A stretch of DNA of 64,000 nt from Terriglobia bacterium. Its GTDB lineage: Bacteria > Acidobacteriota > Terriglobia > Bryobacterales > Bryobacteraceae. The notes under the pieces are model-generated. The model was not told the DNA's origin and searched no databases. It saw only the letters and a list, made by a program, of their open reading frames with translations. Made by a program: the position numbers and the translations under genes. How positions within the stretch are numbered: the stretch's first letter is position 1; every line of letters starts with the position of its first letter. This document shows positions 27,469 through 36,338 of this stretch, piece by piece. The stretch spans positions 186,001 to 250,000 of the forward strand of contig JAIQFS010000008.1 in the NCBI GenBank assembly GCA_020073145.1. The letters run 5' to 3'.

Positions 27469-28638
27469 CTACGCCAGCCGATTCTGCGGTTCTCGAAAGG
27501 CTTCGGCTAGATCGTTTAGAAATACGGCGGCTTGCGCGCCATCCACTACCCGATGATCGCTCGACAGCGTCACGGTCATCATCTTGCGGACTGCCGGCTG
27601 CCCGTTGACGGCAACCACGCGGTCCGCAATCGCCCCCACTGCCAGCACCGCGGCCTGCGGCGGCGTGATGATGGCGCTGAACGCGTCTACCTGGTACATG
27701 CCCAGGTTGCTGATCGTGAACGTGCCGCCGGTGACATCGGGCGGACGCAGATGGCCGGCCCGGGCGCGCTCGCTCAGGTCGGCCCGCCGCGCCGCGATCT
27801 CAGCCAACGTCGCGGTGTTAGCTTTGGGGATGACCACCCCGACCACCCCGTCCCTCACTGCCGCCGCCAGGCTGATATTCACCTCCGGATGCAGATGGAT
27901 CGCTTCTCCCGTCCAGCTCGCGTTGAACTTGGGGTGCTGCGCGACCACCCGCGCCACCAGCGCGATCAGCAGATCGGTGTGAGTGAGCTTGACCGCCGCG
28001 GTGCCGCTGAAGTGTTCGCGCGCCGCCAGTAGCGGCCCGGCGTCGATTTCGCGCACCAGGAAGAAGTGCGGCGTCGTCGTCCAGCTGTGCGTCGTCCGCT
28101 CCGCCATCAGTCGGGCGATCGAACTGAGACCGGCAGGCTCGGCCGCGGCCGCAGGCCGTGCCTTGGCGGCCGCCTCAACATCCTCCCCCGTAATCACGCC
28201 ATCGGGGCCGCTGCCGCGCACTTTGTTGAGATCGACGCCCAGTTCCTTGGCTAGGCGCTTGGCTTTGGGAGAGACGCGCGCGGTGGGCTCCAAGGACTTG
28301 GCTGGTTCGGCTTTGGTGCCGGGCGTTTCCGAAACGCTCACGGAAGAGGACATCGCACGGCCCGTGACCGCCGGTGCTGTTTCTGCCGGAGGCTGCTCCC
28401 CCGGCGCCACGATCCAGGCGATGGTCTGGCCCACCGGAACCTCGTCGCCTGCGCGGGATCTCAGGCCCGCCAGCACCCCATCGGCAGGGGCTTCGACTTC
28501 CACCGTGACTTTATCCGTCTCGATTTCCAGCAGTGGCTCGCCCTTCTTGACCGGGTCTCCTTCTTTCTTCAGCCAGGCCAGAAGCTTGCCGGTCTCCTGC
28601 GCCATCTCGAGCGCGGGCATCACGACGCTGACGGCCAT
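27469..28638 (-). CDS. 2-oxo-acid dehydrogenase E2 (dihydrolipoamide acyltransferase)
   Basis: 389 residues. Domains: one lipoyl domain (1-80) with the lipoylated lysine K43 in IETDKVTVE; a Pro/Ala/Glu-rich linker; the peripheral subunit-binding domain (ARVSPKAKRLAKELGVD... GVITGEDV, about 120-160); and the catalytic core with SSDHRVVDGA carrying the active-site His and Asp. The core is that of acetyl or branched acyltransferases. It follows the M24 gene by 2 bases in an operon with E1 alpha and beta, resembling acetoin or pyruvate dehydrogenase clusters. No E3 gene is present. Confidence 0.93.
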   Translation of the reverse strand: MAVSVVMPALEMAQETGKLLAWLKKEGDPVKKGEPLLEIETDKVTVEVEAPADGVLAGLRSRAGDEVPVGQTIAWIVAPGEQPPAETAPAVTGRAMSSSVSVSETPGTKAEPAKSLEPTARVSPKAKRLAKELGVDLNKVRGSGPDGVITGEDVEAAAKARPAAAAEPAGLSSIARLMAERTTHSWTTTPHFFLVREIDAGPLLAAREHFSGTAAVKLTHTDLLIALVARVVAQHPKFNASWTGEAIHLHPEVNISLAAAVRDGVVGVVIPKANTATLAEIAARRADLSERARAGHLRPPDVTGGTFTISNLGMYQVDAFSAIITPPQAAVLAVGAIADRVVAVNGQPAVRKMMTVTLSSDHRVVDGAQAAVFLNDLAEAFREPQNRLA

Positions 28639-28640
28639 GG

Positions 28641-29984
28641 TTAGCGGGTCACTCCCACCTGTTCAATGCGCGCGCTCGCTTCCACCATTTCTTTGATGCG
28701 CTGGCTCGGCGCCGGCTCGTGCTCCCGCTCGGTCGGCAGCGGTCCATCCACCGTGTGGTAGTGCGCGCCCGCTATCATGAGCTTCTCCGCCGGAAACCGC
28801 GTGATCACTTCGTGACCGGTTTCGGTGACCACGATCTCTTCCTCGATGCGCGCCGCGTACCCGTCTTTCGACGGCCAAAAGGTCTCAAGCGCGAACACCA
28901 TGCCGGGTTTGATCTCGTGCGAATGTTCGAGCGACACCAGACGGCTGATCACCGGCTTTTCCCAGATCGCCAGGCCGATGCCGTGCCCGAACTGCAGAGC
29001 GAACGCGGCTTCTTCGTTGGGGAATCCGAACTCCTGCGCCTTGGGCCAGACCGCCGCGATTTCGCCCGTGGTGCGGCCCGGTCTCACCAGCGAGATGGCT
29101 GCATCCAGATATTCGCGGCAGCGTTGGTACGCATCGATCAGGGCGCGCGACGCGTAGCCGATGCTGAAGCACCGGTAGTAGCACGTACGGTACCCCATGT
29201 ACGAGTGGAGAATGTCGTAGTACACCGGGTCGCCGGGACGGAGCACGCGATCCGAGAACACATGCGGGTGCGGGCTGCACCGCTCGCCTGAGATGGCATT
29301 GACGCCCTCCACATATTCCGAGCCCATGTCGTACAGCACCTTGTTCACCAGGCCCACGGCCTCGTTTTCGCGCAGACCCGGCTTCATGGCGCGGTACAGC
29401 TCGTCGTAGGCCGCGTCCACCATCATGGCCGAGTGCGTCAACAGCGAGATTTCGTCCTGGGTTTTGATCACCCGGACATCCGACATCAGCTGCTGGCCGT
29501 CGACCACCGTGATGCCTTCTTTCTGCAAGGCGAACAGGATGGGCGGCTCCACTACGTCGATGCCGACCGGCTCCTTGTGCAGGTTGCGCATTTCGAGCTC
29601 GATCTTGATCTTGCGGGCCACGTCTTCGGCGCGGCCCATCTCGGGCGACATGGCCCCCCGCAACAGCGGAATGCCCGCGCGCGAGCGCTCGCCCAGCCAC
29701 GGGCAATTGAGCTGATGGTGCCGGGCGGCCGAGCCGAAATCCCAAAGAATCGGCTCGTCGTTCTGCGGCAGAAGCGTGAAGCGGCTGATCTTGTCTTGCG
29801 CCCACGTCCCGATGTGAGTGGCCGTGATGTACCGGACATTGTTCATGTCGAAGCACAGCAGCGAGCCGATCTCGGACTTGGCGAGCATCGCCTTGACCCG
29901 CGCCAGGCGCTCGCGCCGCAAGCGGTCGAGGTCGATGCGCTGCTCCCAATCCACCGCCATCGAACCGTACGTTTTCAGTGCCAC
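28641..29984 (-). CDS. M24 (creatinase/prolidase-fold) protein with altered metal site
   Basis: 447 residues from a GTG with an upstream GGAGGAG site. An N-terminal creatinase-like domain (about 25-175) is followed by the pita-bread catalytic domain. Metal ligands expected for M24 are D257 (VYYDILHS), an Asp eleven residues on, His334 (FGHGIGLAIW), Glu367 (FALETFW) and Glu381 (RIEEEIVV). The second Asp is Cys268 (YRTCYYRCF). Aminopeptidase activity is therefore doubtful. M24-fold enzymes that are not peptidases (creatinase, DMSP lyase DddP) exist; which, if any, applies here is unknown. It lies between the E1 beta and E2 genes. Confidence 0.8.
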   Translation of the reverse strand: MALKTYGSMAVDWEQRIDLDRLRRERLARVKAMLAKSEIGSLLCFDMNNVRYITATHIGTWAQDKISRFTLLPQNDEPILWDFGSAARHHQLNCPWLGERSRAGIPLLRGAMSPEMGRAEDVARKIKIELEMRNLHKEPVGIDVVEPPILFALQKEGITVVDGQQLMSDVRVIKTQDEISLLTHSAMMVDAAYDELYRAMKPGLRENEAVGLVNKVLYDMGSEYVEGVNAISGERCSPHPHVFSDRVLRPGDPVYYDILHSYMGYRTCYYRCFSIGYASRALIDAYQRCREYLDAAISLVRPGRTTGEIAAVWPKAQEFGFPNEEAAFALQFGHGIGLAIWEKPVISRLVSLEHSHEIKPGMVFALETFWPSKDGYAARIEEEIVVTETGHEVITRFPAEKLMIAGAHYHTVDGPLPTEREHEPAPSQRIKEMVEASARIEQVGVTR

Positions 29985-30044
29985 GATCGTTCTCCTCCGG
30001 TGTGGGGCAGGCGTTCAGCCTGCCGGCCCACCCCGCCATCCACA

Positions 30045-31034
30045 CTACCCGCACATCGCGCGGGCTGCGTCGAATACCGATTGCTCGGTGGGTACGGTGG
30101 CGTCTTCCAGGGGCGGGGAGAACGGAATCGGAACGTGCATCGCTCCCATCTTCTTCACCGGCGCTTCCAAATCGAAGAACGCTCCTTCGGCGATCACCGA
30201 AGCAATCTCCGCGACCACACCATACCGCCCATAGCCTTCATCCATCACAATGACGCGCGACGTCTTCTTGGCCGACTCGATCAGAGTCTTTTCATCGAGC
30301 GGCCACAAGGTGCGCGGATCGATAACTTCCGCGCTGATGCCTGCTTCCTCGAGCAATTTCGCCGCGCCCAACGCCACCTGCACCATGCTGCTGGTGGCCA
30401 CAATGGTAATATCGTCGCCCGCCCGCTTAATATCGGCCACCCCGAACGGGATGGTGTATTCTTCCTCGGGCACCGGGCCCTTCAGCCGGTACATCATCTT
30501 GTCTTCGAAAAAGGCCACGGGGTTTTCGTCGCGGATGGCCGTTTTCAGAAGGCCTTTGGCGTCGTACGGTGTCGACGGCAGCACCACCTTCAGCCCCGGA
30601 ACGTGGCAAAACCACGCATGCAGCGATTGCGAATGCTGCGCGGCCGATCGCCGCGTGGCGCCCAGCGTGGTGCGCAGCACCATCGGCACCTTCCACTTGC
30701 CGCCCGACATGTAGTGAACCTTGGCCGCCTGGTTCACCATCTGGTCCATGGTCAGCGTCACAAAATCGCCGAACATGATGTCCACCACGGGCCGCAGTCC
30801 GGTCATGGCGGCGCCGACCGCCACCCCGGTGAACCCGGCCTCCGAGATGGGCGTATCCAGCACCCGGTCGGTGCCGAACTCCTCCACCAACCCGGTCAGC
30901 ACTTTGAACGGATGTCCGGCCTCGGCGATGTCTTCACCCAGAATGAAGACCCGCGAGTCGCGGCGCATTTCCTCGGCCAGGGCCTCGCGGATGGCCTGCG
31001 CCAGCGTCAGTTCGCGCCCGTTACTCCCCGGCAT
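30045..31034 (-). CDS. 2-oxo-acid dehydrogenase E1 beta subunit
   Basis: 329 residues from ATG 31034, which has an AGGACG site; a longer frame to 31061 lies inside the upstream gene. Typical motifs: REALAEEMRRDSRVFILGED, DTPISEAGFTGVAVGAAMTG, HSQSLHAWFCHVPGLKVVLP, and a C-terminal transketolase domain (IDPRTLWPLDEKT). It forms the alpha2-beta2 thiamine diphosphate-dependent decarboxylase with the product of the gene overlapping it by 14 bases. Confidence 0.94.
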   Translation of the reverse strand: MPGSNGRELTLAQAIREALAEEMRRDSRVFILGEDIAEAGHPFKVLTGLVEEFGTDRVLDTPISEAGFTGVAVGAAMTGLRPVVDIMFGDFVTLTMDQMVNQAAKVHYMSGGKWKVPMVLRTTLGATRRSAAQHSQSLHAWFCHVPGLKVVLPSTPYDAKGLLKTAIRDENPVAFFEDKMMYRLKGPVPEEEYTIPFGVADIKRAGDDITIVATSSMVQVALGAAKLLEEAGISAEVIDPRTLWPLDEKTLIESAKKTSRVIVMDEGYGRYGVVAEIASVIAEGAFFDLEAPVKKMGAMHVPIPFSPPLEDATVPTEQSVFDAARAMCG

Positions 31035-32025
31035 ATACGTCCTGGGCGACCTTGTCGACACCGGGATAGGGTGCTGCGGTGGCGAACTGCACGGCCTGGT
31101 CGATCTCGGCCTTGGCTTCCGCCTGGATCTGGCCCAGGCTGGCGGCGTCCGCCAGTTTCTGCGCGGTCAGCCATGCGCTCAGAATCTGAATCGGGTCGCG
31201 CTCCGATTTCCACTGCTGCTCTTCCTGCTTGGAACGGTAGTAGTCGCGGCTGACATCACCCACGTGATGCCCGTGATAGCGATAGGTGTTGGCAAGCAGC
31301 AGCGCCGGCCCTTCGCCCCTGCGGGCGCGCTCCACCAATCGCTTCGCGGTGGCATGCACCGCGCGCACGTCCTGCCCATCCACTGCCTCGCTCTCCAACC
31401 CGAACGCCGTGCCCCGCGCCAGAATGTCGCCGGCCGTGACCTCGGAAAAGTGCGTGTACTCGTTATAGAGGTTGTTCTCGCACACGTAGACCACCGGCAG
31501 CTTCCACAGTGAGGCCATATTCATGACCTCGTAGAGCGAGCCTTGTCCCAGCGCGCCTTCGCCAAAAAAGCAGACCGAAACCTGGCCCGTGCCCAGACGC
31601 TTGGCGGAAAACGCCGCGCCCGTGGCGATGCCCGCGCTTCCGCCGACAATGGCGTTCGCTCCCAGGTTGCCCGTGGCTGGATCGGCGATGTGCATGGAGC
31701 CGCCCTTGCCCTTGCAGTAGCCCGCTTCCTTGCCCAGTAACTCGGCGAACATACGGTCCGGCGTCGCGCCCTTGGCCAGGCAATGCCCGTGCCCGCGATG
31801 CGTGCTCGTGATATAGTCGTCCGGCCGCAGCGCTTCACAAATGCCCACCGCCACACCTTCCTCCCCGATATAGAGGTGGGCCAGGCCGGGCATGAGGGCG
31901 CGGGTGTAAAGGTCGTTGACCTGCTCTTCAAACAGGCGGATGGTGACCATCCGCCGGTAGACGCGGAGCCACAACTCATCTTCGGTTTTGGAATCGAGCG
32001 GGGACCGATCGACAGCCGTTGCCAT
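31021..32025 (-). CDS. 2-oxo-acid dehydrogenase E1 alpha subunit
   Basis: 334 residues from ATG 32025, preceded by CTGGAG; upstream in-frame ATGs would add non-conserved sequence. THRGHGH and KGKGGSMH are active-site loops, and the thiamine diphosphate motif runs from FFGEGALGQG to CENNLY. The phosphorylation-loop region YRYHGHHVGD is conserved in the family. First gene of the operon E1 alpha, E1 beta, M24, E2. Substrate may be pyruvate, acetoin or a branched 2-oxo acid; the sequence alone does not decide. Confidence 0.94.
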   Translation of the reverse strand: MATAVDRSPLDSKTEDELWLRVYRRMVTIRLFEEQVNDLYTRALMPGLAHLYIGEEGVAVGICEALRPDDYITSTHRGHGHCLAKGATPDRMFAELLGKEAGYCKGKGGSMHIADPATGNLGANAIVGGSAGIATGAAFSAKRLGTGQVSVCFFGEGALGQGSLYEVMNMASLWKLPVVYVCENNLYNEYTHFSEVTAGDILARGTAFGLESEAVDGQDVRAVHATAKRLVERARRGEGPALLLANTYRYHGHHVGDVSRDYYRSKQEEQQWKSERDPIQILSAWLTAQKLADAASLGQIQAEAKAEIDQAVQFATAAPYPGVDKVAQDVYAGE

Positions 32026-32312
32026 TGGGGGAACTCCAGATATCCTATCCATTGAACCAGTGTTCGCCGCATTCCTGCAACTCGCTTGTGCAGGATCGGA
32101 CCGCGGCATGAGGGCAATGATGCCTGCTCGGACGTGCCTCCGTCTACCAGGTTTCTTTGGCCTTTTGCAGCTTTCCGGCACGGTCCTGGGATATCCGGAG
32201 AAATGACTGAAATCCAGCCAGCGCGACGGATTTGCTTCAGCGGTCTAGGGCCGATGCCGGCCCGGCAACCAGCACCAGGCCGGCAATCCAGAGAAACCGC
32301 TTCTCGTGCGAT

Positions 32313-32996
32313 CTAATTGATCGCGAAGCAGTAGAGCAAGCCCGCGCCGCCGGTGCTCACCAGGTTGTCCTGGCTGCAGCCGCGCGAGGGGTGCGTCGAG
32401 TTCCATGAAGTGTTGCCGCCGCCGGTGCGATCGAAATGGCCGAGCTGCGCAGTGCCCTCGCTGCTGCTGGTCCAATTCTTGCACGTGTGGTCGGCGCCAT
32501 CCGTATAAGCCCGGCCGTCGGGCTGCGAGCCGGTCAGAATGTCGTGCTGGTTGGGCTGGTCTCCGAAACCCTTAATCGTTTCGTTCTTTTCAGTGAACGC
32601 GCTGGCCTTGGAAACGTTGTTGCCGAGCCGCGCCGTCTCGATGGTGTCCCCGTGCAGGTCGGCGACGCTCTGCGCGATGCGCGCACCGCGCGAGTTGTAC
32701 CAGGGGCCGCTCCCGATGCGGTCGCGCGCATGGACGGCCGGCTGATCTCCGGAGGCTTGCGTGCTCAGATAGGCGTGCCAGGTCTTATTGCCGGCGCCGG
32801 CGGCTGCGGCCAGCTTCTGGCAGTGCGCGTCGGCCCCAGCCAGGCCGCCCAGATTGGCGCCATTGCCCACTCCCACGCTGGTAACAAAAAAGCTCATGGG
32901 TTGCGGCGGTTGCTTCGGCTGGCCTTGCGCGGCCGCGCTGCACGCGCCCACCATGCTTAACGCGCCCACCCCGAAAATGGTTTGCCATTTCCTCAT
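32313..32996 (-). CDS. Exported lectin-like (DUF1554-type) protein
   Basis: 227 residues. The signal region (GVGALSMVGACSAAAQG) contains a Cys that could be lipidated. The body matches the endostatin/C-type-lectin-like DUF1554 pattern: FFVTSVGVGNGANLGGLAGAD, HCQKLAAAAG, WHAYLST, and a C-terminal Trp/Cys region (CKNWTSS..., GAGLLYCFAIN). A GAGGAG site precedes the ATG. Binding role unproven. It is a single gene. Confidence 0.72.
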   Translation of the reverse strand: MRKWQTIFGVGALSMVGACSAAAQGQPKQPPQPMSFFVTSVGVGNGANLGGLAGADAHCQKLAAAAGAGNKTWHAYLSTQASGDQPAVHARDRIGSGPWYNSRGARIAQSVADLHGDTIETARLGNNVSKASAFTEKNETIKGFGDQPNQHDILTGSQPDGRAYTDGADHTCKNWTSSSEGTAQLGHFDRTGGGNTSWNSTHPSRGCSQDNLVSTGGAGLLYCFAIN

Positions 32997-33126
32997 CTTG
33001 GTTCTCCTCTTGGTTGTGAATGGGGGGCCCCCGTTTGGCCGTCCCTGTGTTGAGTGGTGATCAGAATATCACATGGCTCGGCGGAAGTGCCGGCAAGAAT
33101 CGCACAGGCACGAATCACGCTGCCGT

Positions 33127-35562
33127 TCAGTAGGCAACCGCTGTCTTCCGTCCCTGCTCCTCGCCGCGCAGCCAGATATACAGCGGCGCGTGTGGGGCGG
33201 GCGCCGGCCACGGCATCACCACGCGCAGGGTCTGGCGGGATGGGTCGCCCGGAAGCGGAGTCGGGATGGAGTCCACCGGCACGCCGTGCTGCGCGTCCCA
33301 GCCGGCCTTCTCGATCACATCCAGATCGTGGCCTTCGAGCGCGCCGGCATAACTGGAGTCCCCCACCTTCTCGCTGGTGAGCGTGAACTGGTCGAGGCGG
33401 GGGAGGCGGATCACGCGGCCAAGCACGAACGCGTCCGAACGGCCTTCCGGATCCACGGTCACCGTGGCTGTCAGGCGGCAGCCGGCATCGCCGATGAGGC
33501 CGGGGTCCACCGAAAGATACAGCGCTCCCGGACCCGCAAAGGTCAGGTTGGCCGTGCCGGAGGGCTCGCCCGGCGACAGGCTCAGCGTTTGCCGCAGCTC
33601 TCCGGTGGGACAGCCCAACTCCAACCGCGGGCGGCCGCCGGGCCCGCCGGCCGTGGTGTCGTGCAAATGGTCCACCATCAGAACCAGCCCCGTCGCCCTT
33701 CCCGCCGGTAACTCGTCAGGCGCAATTTCGATTTCCAGCTTGCCTGCGATCGATTTCTGCACTGACCGGATCTTCGGTCGCGGCCCCGCCACCTCCACCG
33801 CGTCCGGCAGCACCAGCGGGTCTTCCAGGCCCTTCACTTTCAGCAGCAGAGCGAAGCTCTGCCCCTGGGCCAGCCCGGGTTTCAAGGCAATCTGCCCGGA
33901 CCAGCCGTGCGTTTTAGGTCCTCCGCTCACCACCCCCGCATCGCAGAAGACGCCCTCCACCCGCTCCATGCCGCTTCCCTCCAGGTGAATTGCTTCGTGC
34001 GTCTCGTCCAGATTCACGCGCACCGGCAGATTGGAGATTTTGGGATTGGGCGGCAGCACGGTCATCGGAATCTCATGCGTTACGCCGTCCGATTGCGTCA
34101 GCAGCAGACGATAGTTCCCGCGTTGGGAAGTGTCGACGCTCACCTCCACCGAAGTCTGAGGGCCCAGGCGCGGGCCGAGGGGCAAAACAAAGCTCGTCTC
34201 CACCGCCTTGGCATTCCGAACCGCCGGTTCGAGGGCGGCCTTGTCGAGGAACTCGAAGTCGGCGCCGGTGAGTTCGACCGCGACTGTGCCGCTGCCCTCT
34301 AGGAGTCTGTCGCGGGCGCCCGCGGTGACTTGGGCCCGGCTCAGATCTCCCGGCGCGTGCAAATGAAGCGTCCCGGCGATGGAGAGAGGATCCCAATCCC
34401 AGGCGGCTGCCAGATGGTAATCGCCAGGCATGGCTTTCGTGTGGGAAAGGTCGATCTCCACAGAATCGGGGGCCGCGATGTGTACCGGCACCGGCACCGC
34501 GGGTCCGCCGGAAAGCGGCTCCATCCGCCACTCTCTCGCGCGCGCCAGATCTGCAACGCTGCGCCCCGGCGCCACCTTCACCGCGAACGCGGATTTCGAA
34601 CCCAGCAGGAGGTTCGGCGATTCCGCCAGGGAGACGGTGGGCCTCTTGAGGTCCGGCACGCGGTAGGCCCATAGATACGCGTTGCGAGTCTTCGCGGTGG
34701 GGGCCTGGCTCTTGGTGCACAGCGCTAGGCCGTCCGCGTCGGCCTGTACGAACGCAGATCGAAAATCCGTCGCCGGGAAGAGCGCCGTCTTCAGGTTTTG
34801 AAACAAGGTCGCGCCGCCGGCGGCCAGCCCTACCGGGTTGCCGAAGAACAGCCCGGCCACGGATGCGGCCAAGCCTCCGGACTGCTGTATCTGAGCGCTT
34901 TTGGGCGCGAGCGGATCGTAAGCATTGGAGGAGGGGACCAGAGTGTTCAACAGCGTGGCCGCCTGCTGGTTCGAGGTCCCGCCGGACTCCAGCTTGGGTA
35001 GGCTCACCCCGTAGCGCGAGGAGAAGCCCTTCAGCACCGCATCCGTTCGCCCGCCCGCCTGTTCGGAGTTGGCCAGTTGCTGAACCAGGGCCTCCACTTG
35101 CGAGCTCTGCTCGGCATAGGCCGCGAGTTGCTTCAGCAGTTCCTGGTTGTGGGTCACCAGGGACTTGATTTTCCCCTGGCTCAGACCTTGCGGCCCGTAG
35201 ATCAGCGCGATCACTTCCGGACTCTCCGGAAGCTGCCATTCCGTGCGCGCCTTGGCTTGGCGAGGCTCTAGCGTCAGCAGAACGCCGTCAGCGGAGGGCA
35301 CCAGGACCGCCGCCACCTCAGCATCGTTGGAGGCCGCGGTGGTCAGATGCAGCGGATTCCACAAAAGCCGTGAACCTCCGGGGACCGAAGCCAGCGATTT
35401 CAGAGGCAGGGGCGCGCCTTGAGAGAACGGGCGGACCGTGAGCTGAAATGTGCCGAGCGATACACTCTCGGCGCAACCCAGGGGCACCGTGGCCGCCGCC
35501 GGACTCGCCAGAAACGCCGCCGCGATCAAGATTCGGATCACTCTTGTGAGATGCGCCGGCAT
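33127..35562 (-). CDS. Large secreted protein of unknown function
   Basis: 811 residues from ATG 35562; an ATG 36 bases further upstream is possible. Signal peptide (RILIAAAFLASPAAA). A coiled stretch with LVTHNQELLKQLAAYAEQSSQ lies near residues 130-165, and a Gly/Ala hydrophobic patch near 230-260 (GLAASVAGLFFGNPVGLAAGG). The last 500 residues look like successive beta-sandwich repeats. No enzyme motif is recognised. It overlaps the small upstream frame at 35538-35816 by 25 bases, which suggests coupling if that frame is real. Confidence 0.7.
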   Translation of the reverse strand: MPAHLTRVIRILIAAAFLASPAAATVPLGCAESVSLGTFQLTVRPFSQGAPLPLKSLASVPGGSRLLWNPLHLTTAASNDAEVAAVLVPSADGVLLTLEPRQAKARTEWQLPESPEVIALIYGPQGLSQGKIKSLVTHNQELLKQLAAYAEQSSQVEALVQQLANSEQAGGRTDAVLKGFSSRYGVSLPKLESGGTSNQQAATLLNTLVPSSNAYDPLAPKSAQIQQSGGLAASVAGLFFGNPVGLAAGGATLFQNLKTALFPATDFRSAFVQADADGLALCTKSQAPTAKTRNAYLWAYRVPDLKRPTVSLAESPNLLLGSKSAFAVKVAPGRSVADLARAREWRMEPLSGGPAVPVPVHIAAPDSVEIDLSHTKAMPGDYHLAAAWDWDPLSIAGTLHLHAPGDLSRAQVTAGARDRLLEGSGTVAVELTGADFEFLDKAALEPAVRNAKAVETSFVLPLGPRLGPQTSVEVSVDTSQRGNYRLLLTQSDGVTHEIPMTVLPPNPKISNLPVRVNLDETHEAIHLEGSGMERVEGVFCDAGVVSGGPKTHGWSGQIALKPGLAQGQSFALLLKVKGLEDPLVLPDAVEVAGPRPKIRSVQKSIAGKLEIEIAPDELPAGRATGLVLMVDHLHDTTAGGPGGRPRLELGCPTGELRQTLSLSPGEPSGTANLTFAGPGALYLSVDPGLIGDAGCRLTATVTVDPEGRSDAFVLGRVIRLPRLDQFTLTSEKVGDSSYAGALEGHDLDVIEKAGWDAQHGVPVDSIPTPLPGDPSRQTLRVVMPWPAPAPHAPLYIWLRGEEQGRKTAVAY

Positions 35563-35816
35563 CCAAAAAAGTCGACCCCGCTCCCGCGTTTCGGGCAACC
35601 GCAGACCTTTCCCTCCACCAATAGCACCGGCCCGGCACGGTTCCCATCCTGTTGAGACAGGATGCTTCGCCCGGTGATCTGAACCAAACGGGCGATGTCT
35701 CCCGACCGCTCGGGGACGAATTTCACCGAGACATGCATCTTCGTATCATTCGCCAGTTGATTCAGCATCAGCTTCTGGTCGCCGCTTTGGATCCGGGTCG
35801 ATCGAGTCAACCGCAT
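35538..35816 (-). CDS. Small hypothetical protein
   Basis: 92 residues; the frame stays open further upstream without an ATG, so the start is uncertain. Third codon positions are mostly G or C, like true genes nearby, and the composition is balanced (HVSVKFVPERSGDIARLVQ). A CGCPK motif lies near the C-terminus, with another Cys later. No family is recognised. Its stop overlaps the start of the large secreted protein gene. Confidence 0.35.
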   Translation of the reverse strand: MRLTRSTRIQSGDQKLMLNQLANDTKMHVSVKFVPERSGDIARLVQITGRSILSQQDGNRAGPVLLVEGKVCGCPKRGSGVDFFGCRRISQE

Positions 35817-35998
35817 ATCGGACGCCGGAATTTCGTTCGCGCCGCCGGGGTATTTTGAGGCGCATGGAGTTGGTAGCTCCTATAGCCGGCGGATCCGCGC
35901 GCTTGGGTTCCGGAACTGCTCTCTCCCCTTCCGGCGGTATTTTCGGCCCCAAGCGTCGGAACTACCATGAGGCTGGAAGGATTTTCGAGGAGGAAGGA

Positions 35999-36280
35999 AT
36001 GATGAGACGTTCATTGAAGGCCATCACCCTGGCGTCGGCCATCTTGTGGGGTGGTTTGATGCTGCTGGTCGGCTTGATTCACTTGGCGGCCCCCAGTTAC
36101 GGTTCGAACTTTTTGCAAACCATGAGTTCGGTCTATCCCGGAGCAGACACGGCACCCACATTGGCGCGCGTCTTGCTGGGAACCGTCTACGGGTTTGTGG
36201 ATGGCGCCATCGGCGGCTGTCTGTTCGGCTTGCTGTATCACGGCCTCTCCAGGGGTGGACATCTAGCCGCGCCCAAGTAA
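35999..36280 (+). CDS. Small two-helix membrane protein
   Basis: 93 residues from ATG 35999 (a second ATG follows at once), with a GAGGAGGAAGG ribosome site. Two membrane helices: ITLASAILWGGLMLLVGLIH and a Gly-rich FVDGAIGGCLFGLLYHGL. Short loop with PGADTAPTLARVLLG between them. Similar small proteins occur in many bacteria without known role. It is divergent from the secreted protein gene and 58 bases before the M20 peptidase gene. Confidence 0.65.
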   Translation: MMRRSLKAITLASAILWGGLMLLVGLIHLAAPSYGSNFLQTMSSVYPGADTAPTLARVLLGTVYGFVDGAIGGCLFGLLYHGLSRGGHLAAPK

Positions 36281-36283
36281 GGG

Positions 36284-36306
36284 GAAGCGCTCTGCCGCCG
36301 CGCTTC
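36284..36306. repeat. Palindrome GAAGCGC-N9-GCGCTTC
   Basis: Seven-base perfect arms in the gap between the small membrane protein and peptidase genes. It shares GGGAAGCGCT at its left and CGCGCTTCG at its right with the palindrome at 6421-6437, so it may be a dispersed REP-like element rather than a gene-specific site. Confidence 0.35.
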
Positions 36307-36338
36307 GCAAGGTCTTACACTGAAGCCTGGGAGGAATC

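Noticed and set aside
29433-31253. 606-residue plus-strand frame across the dehydrogenase operon
   Set aside because: It is antisense to the M24 and E1 beta genes, with low-complexity His/Arg/Gln composition. The minus-strand genes carry family motifs.
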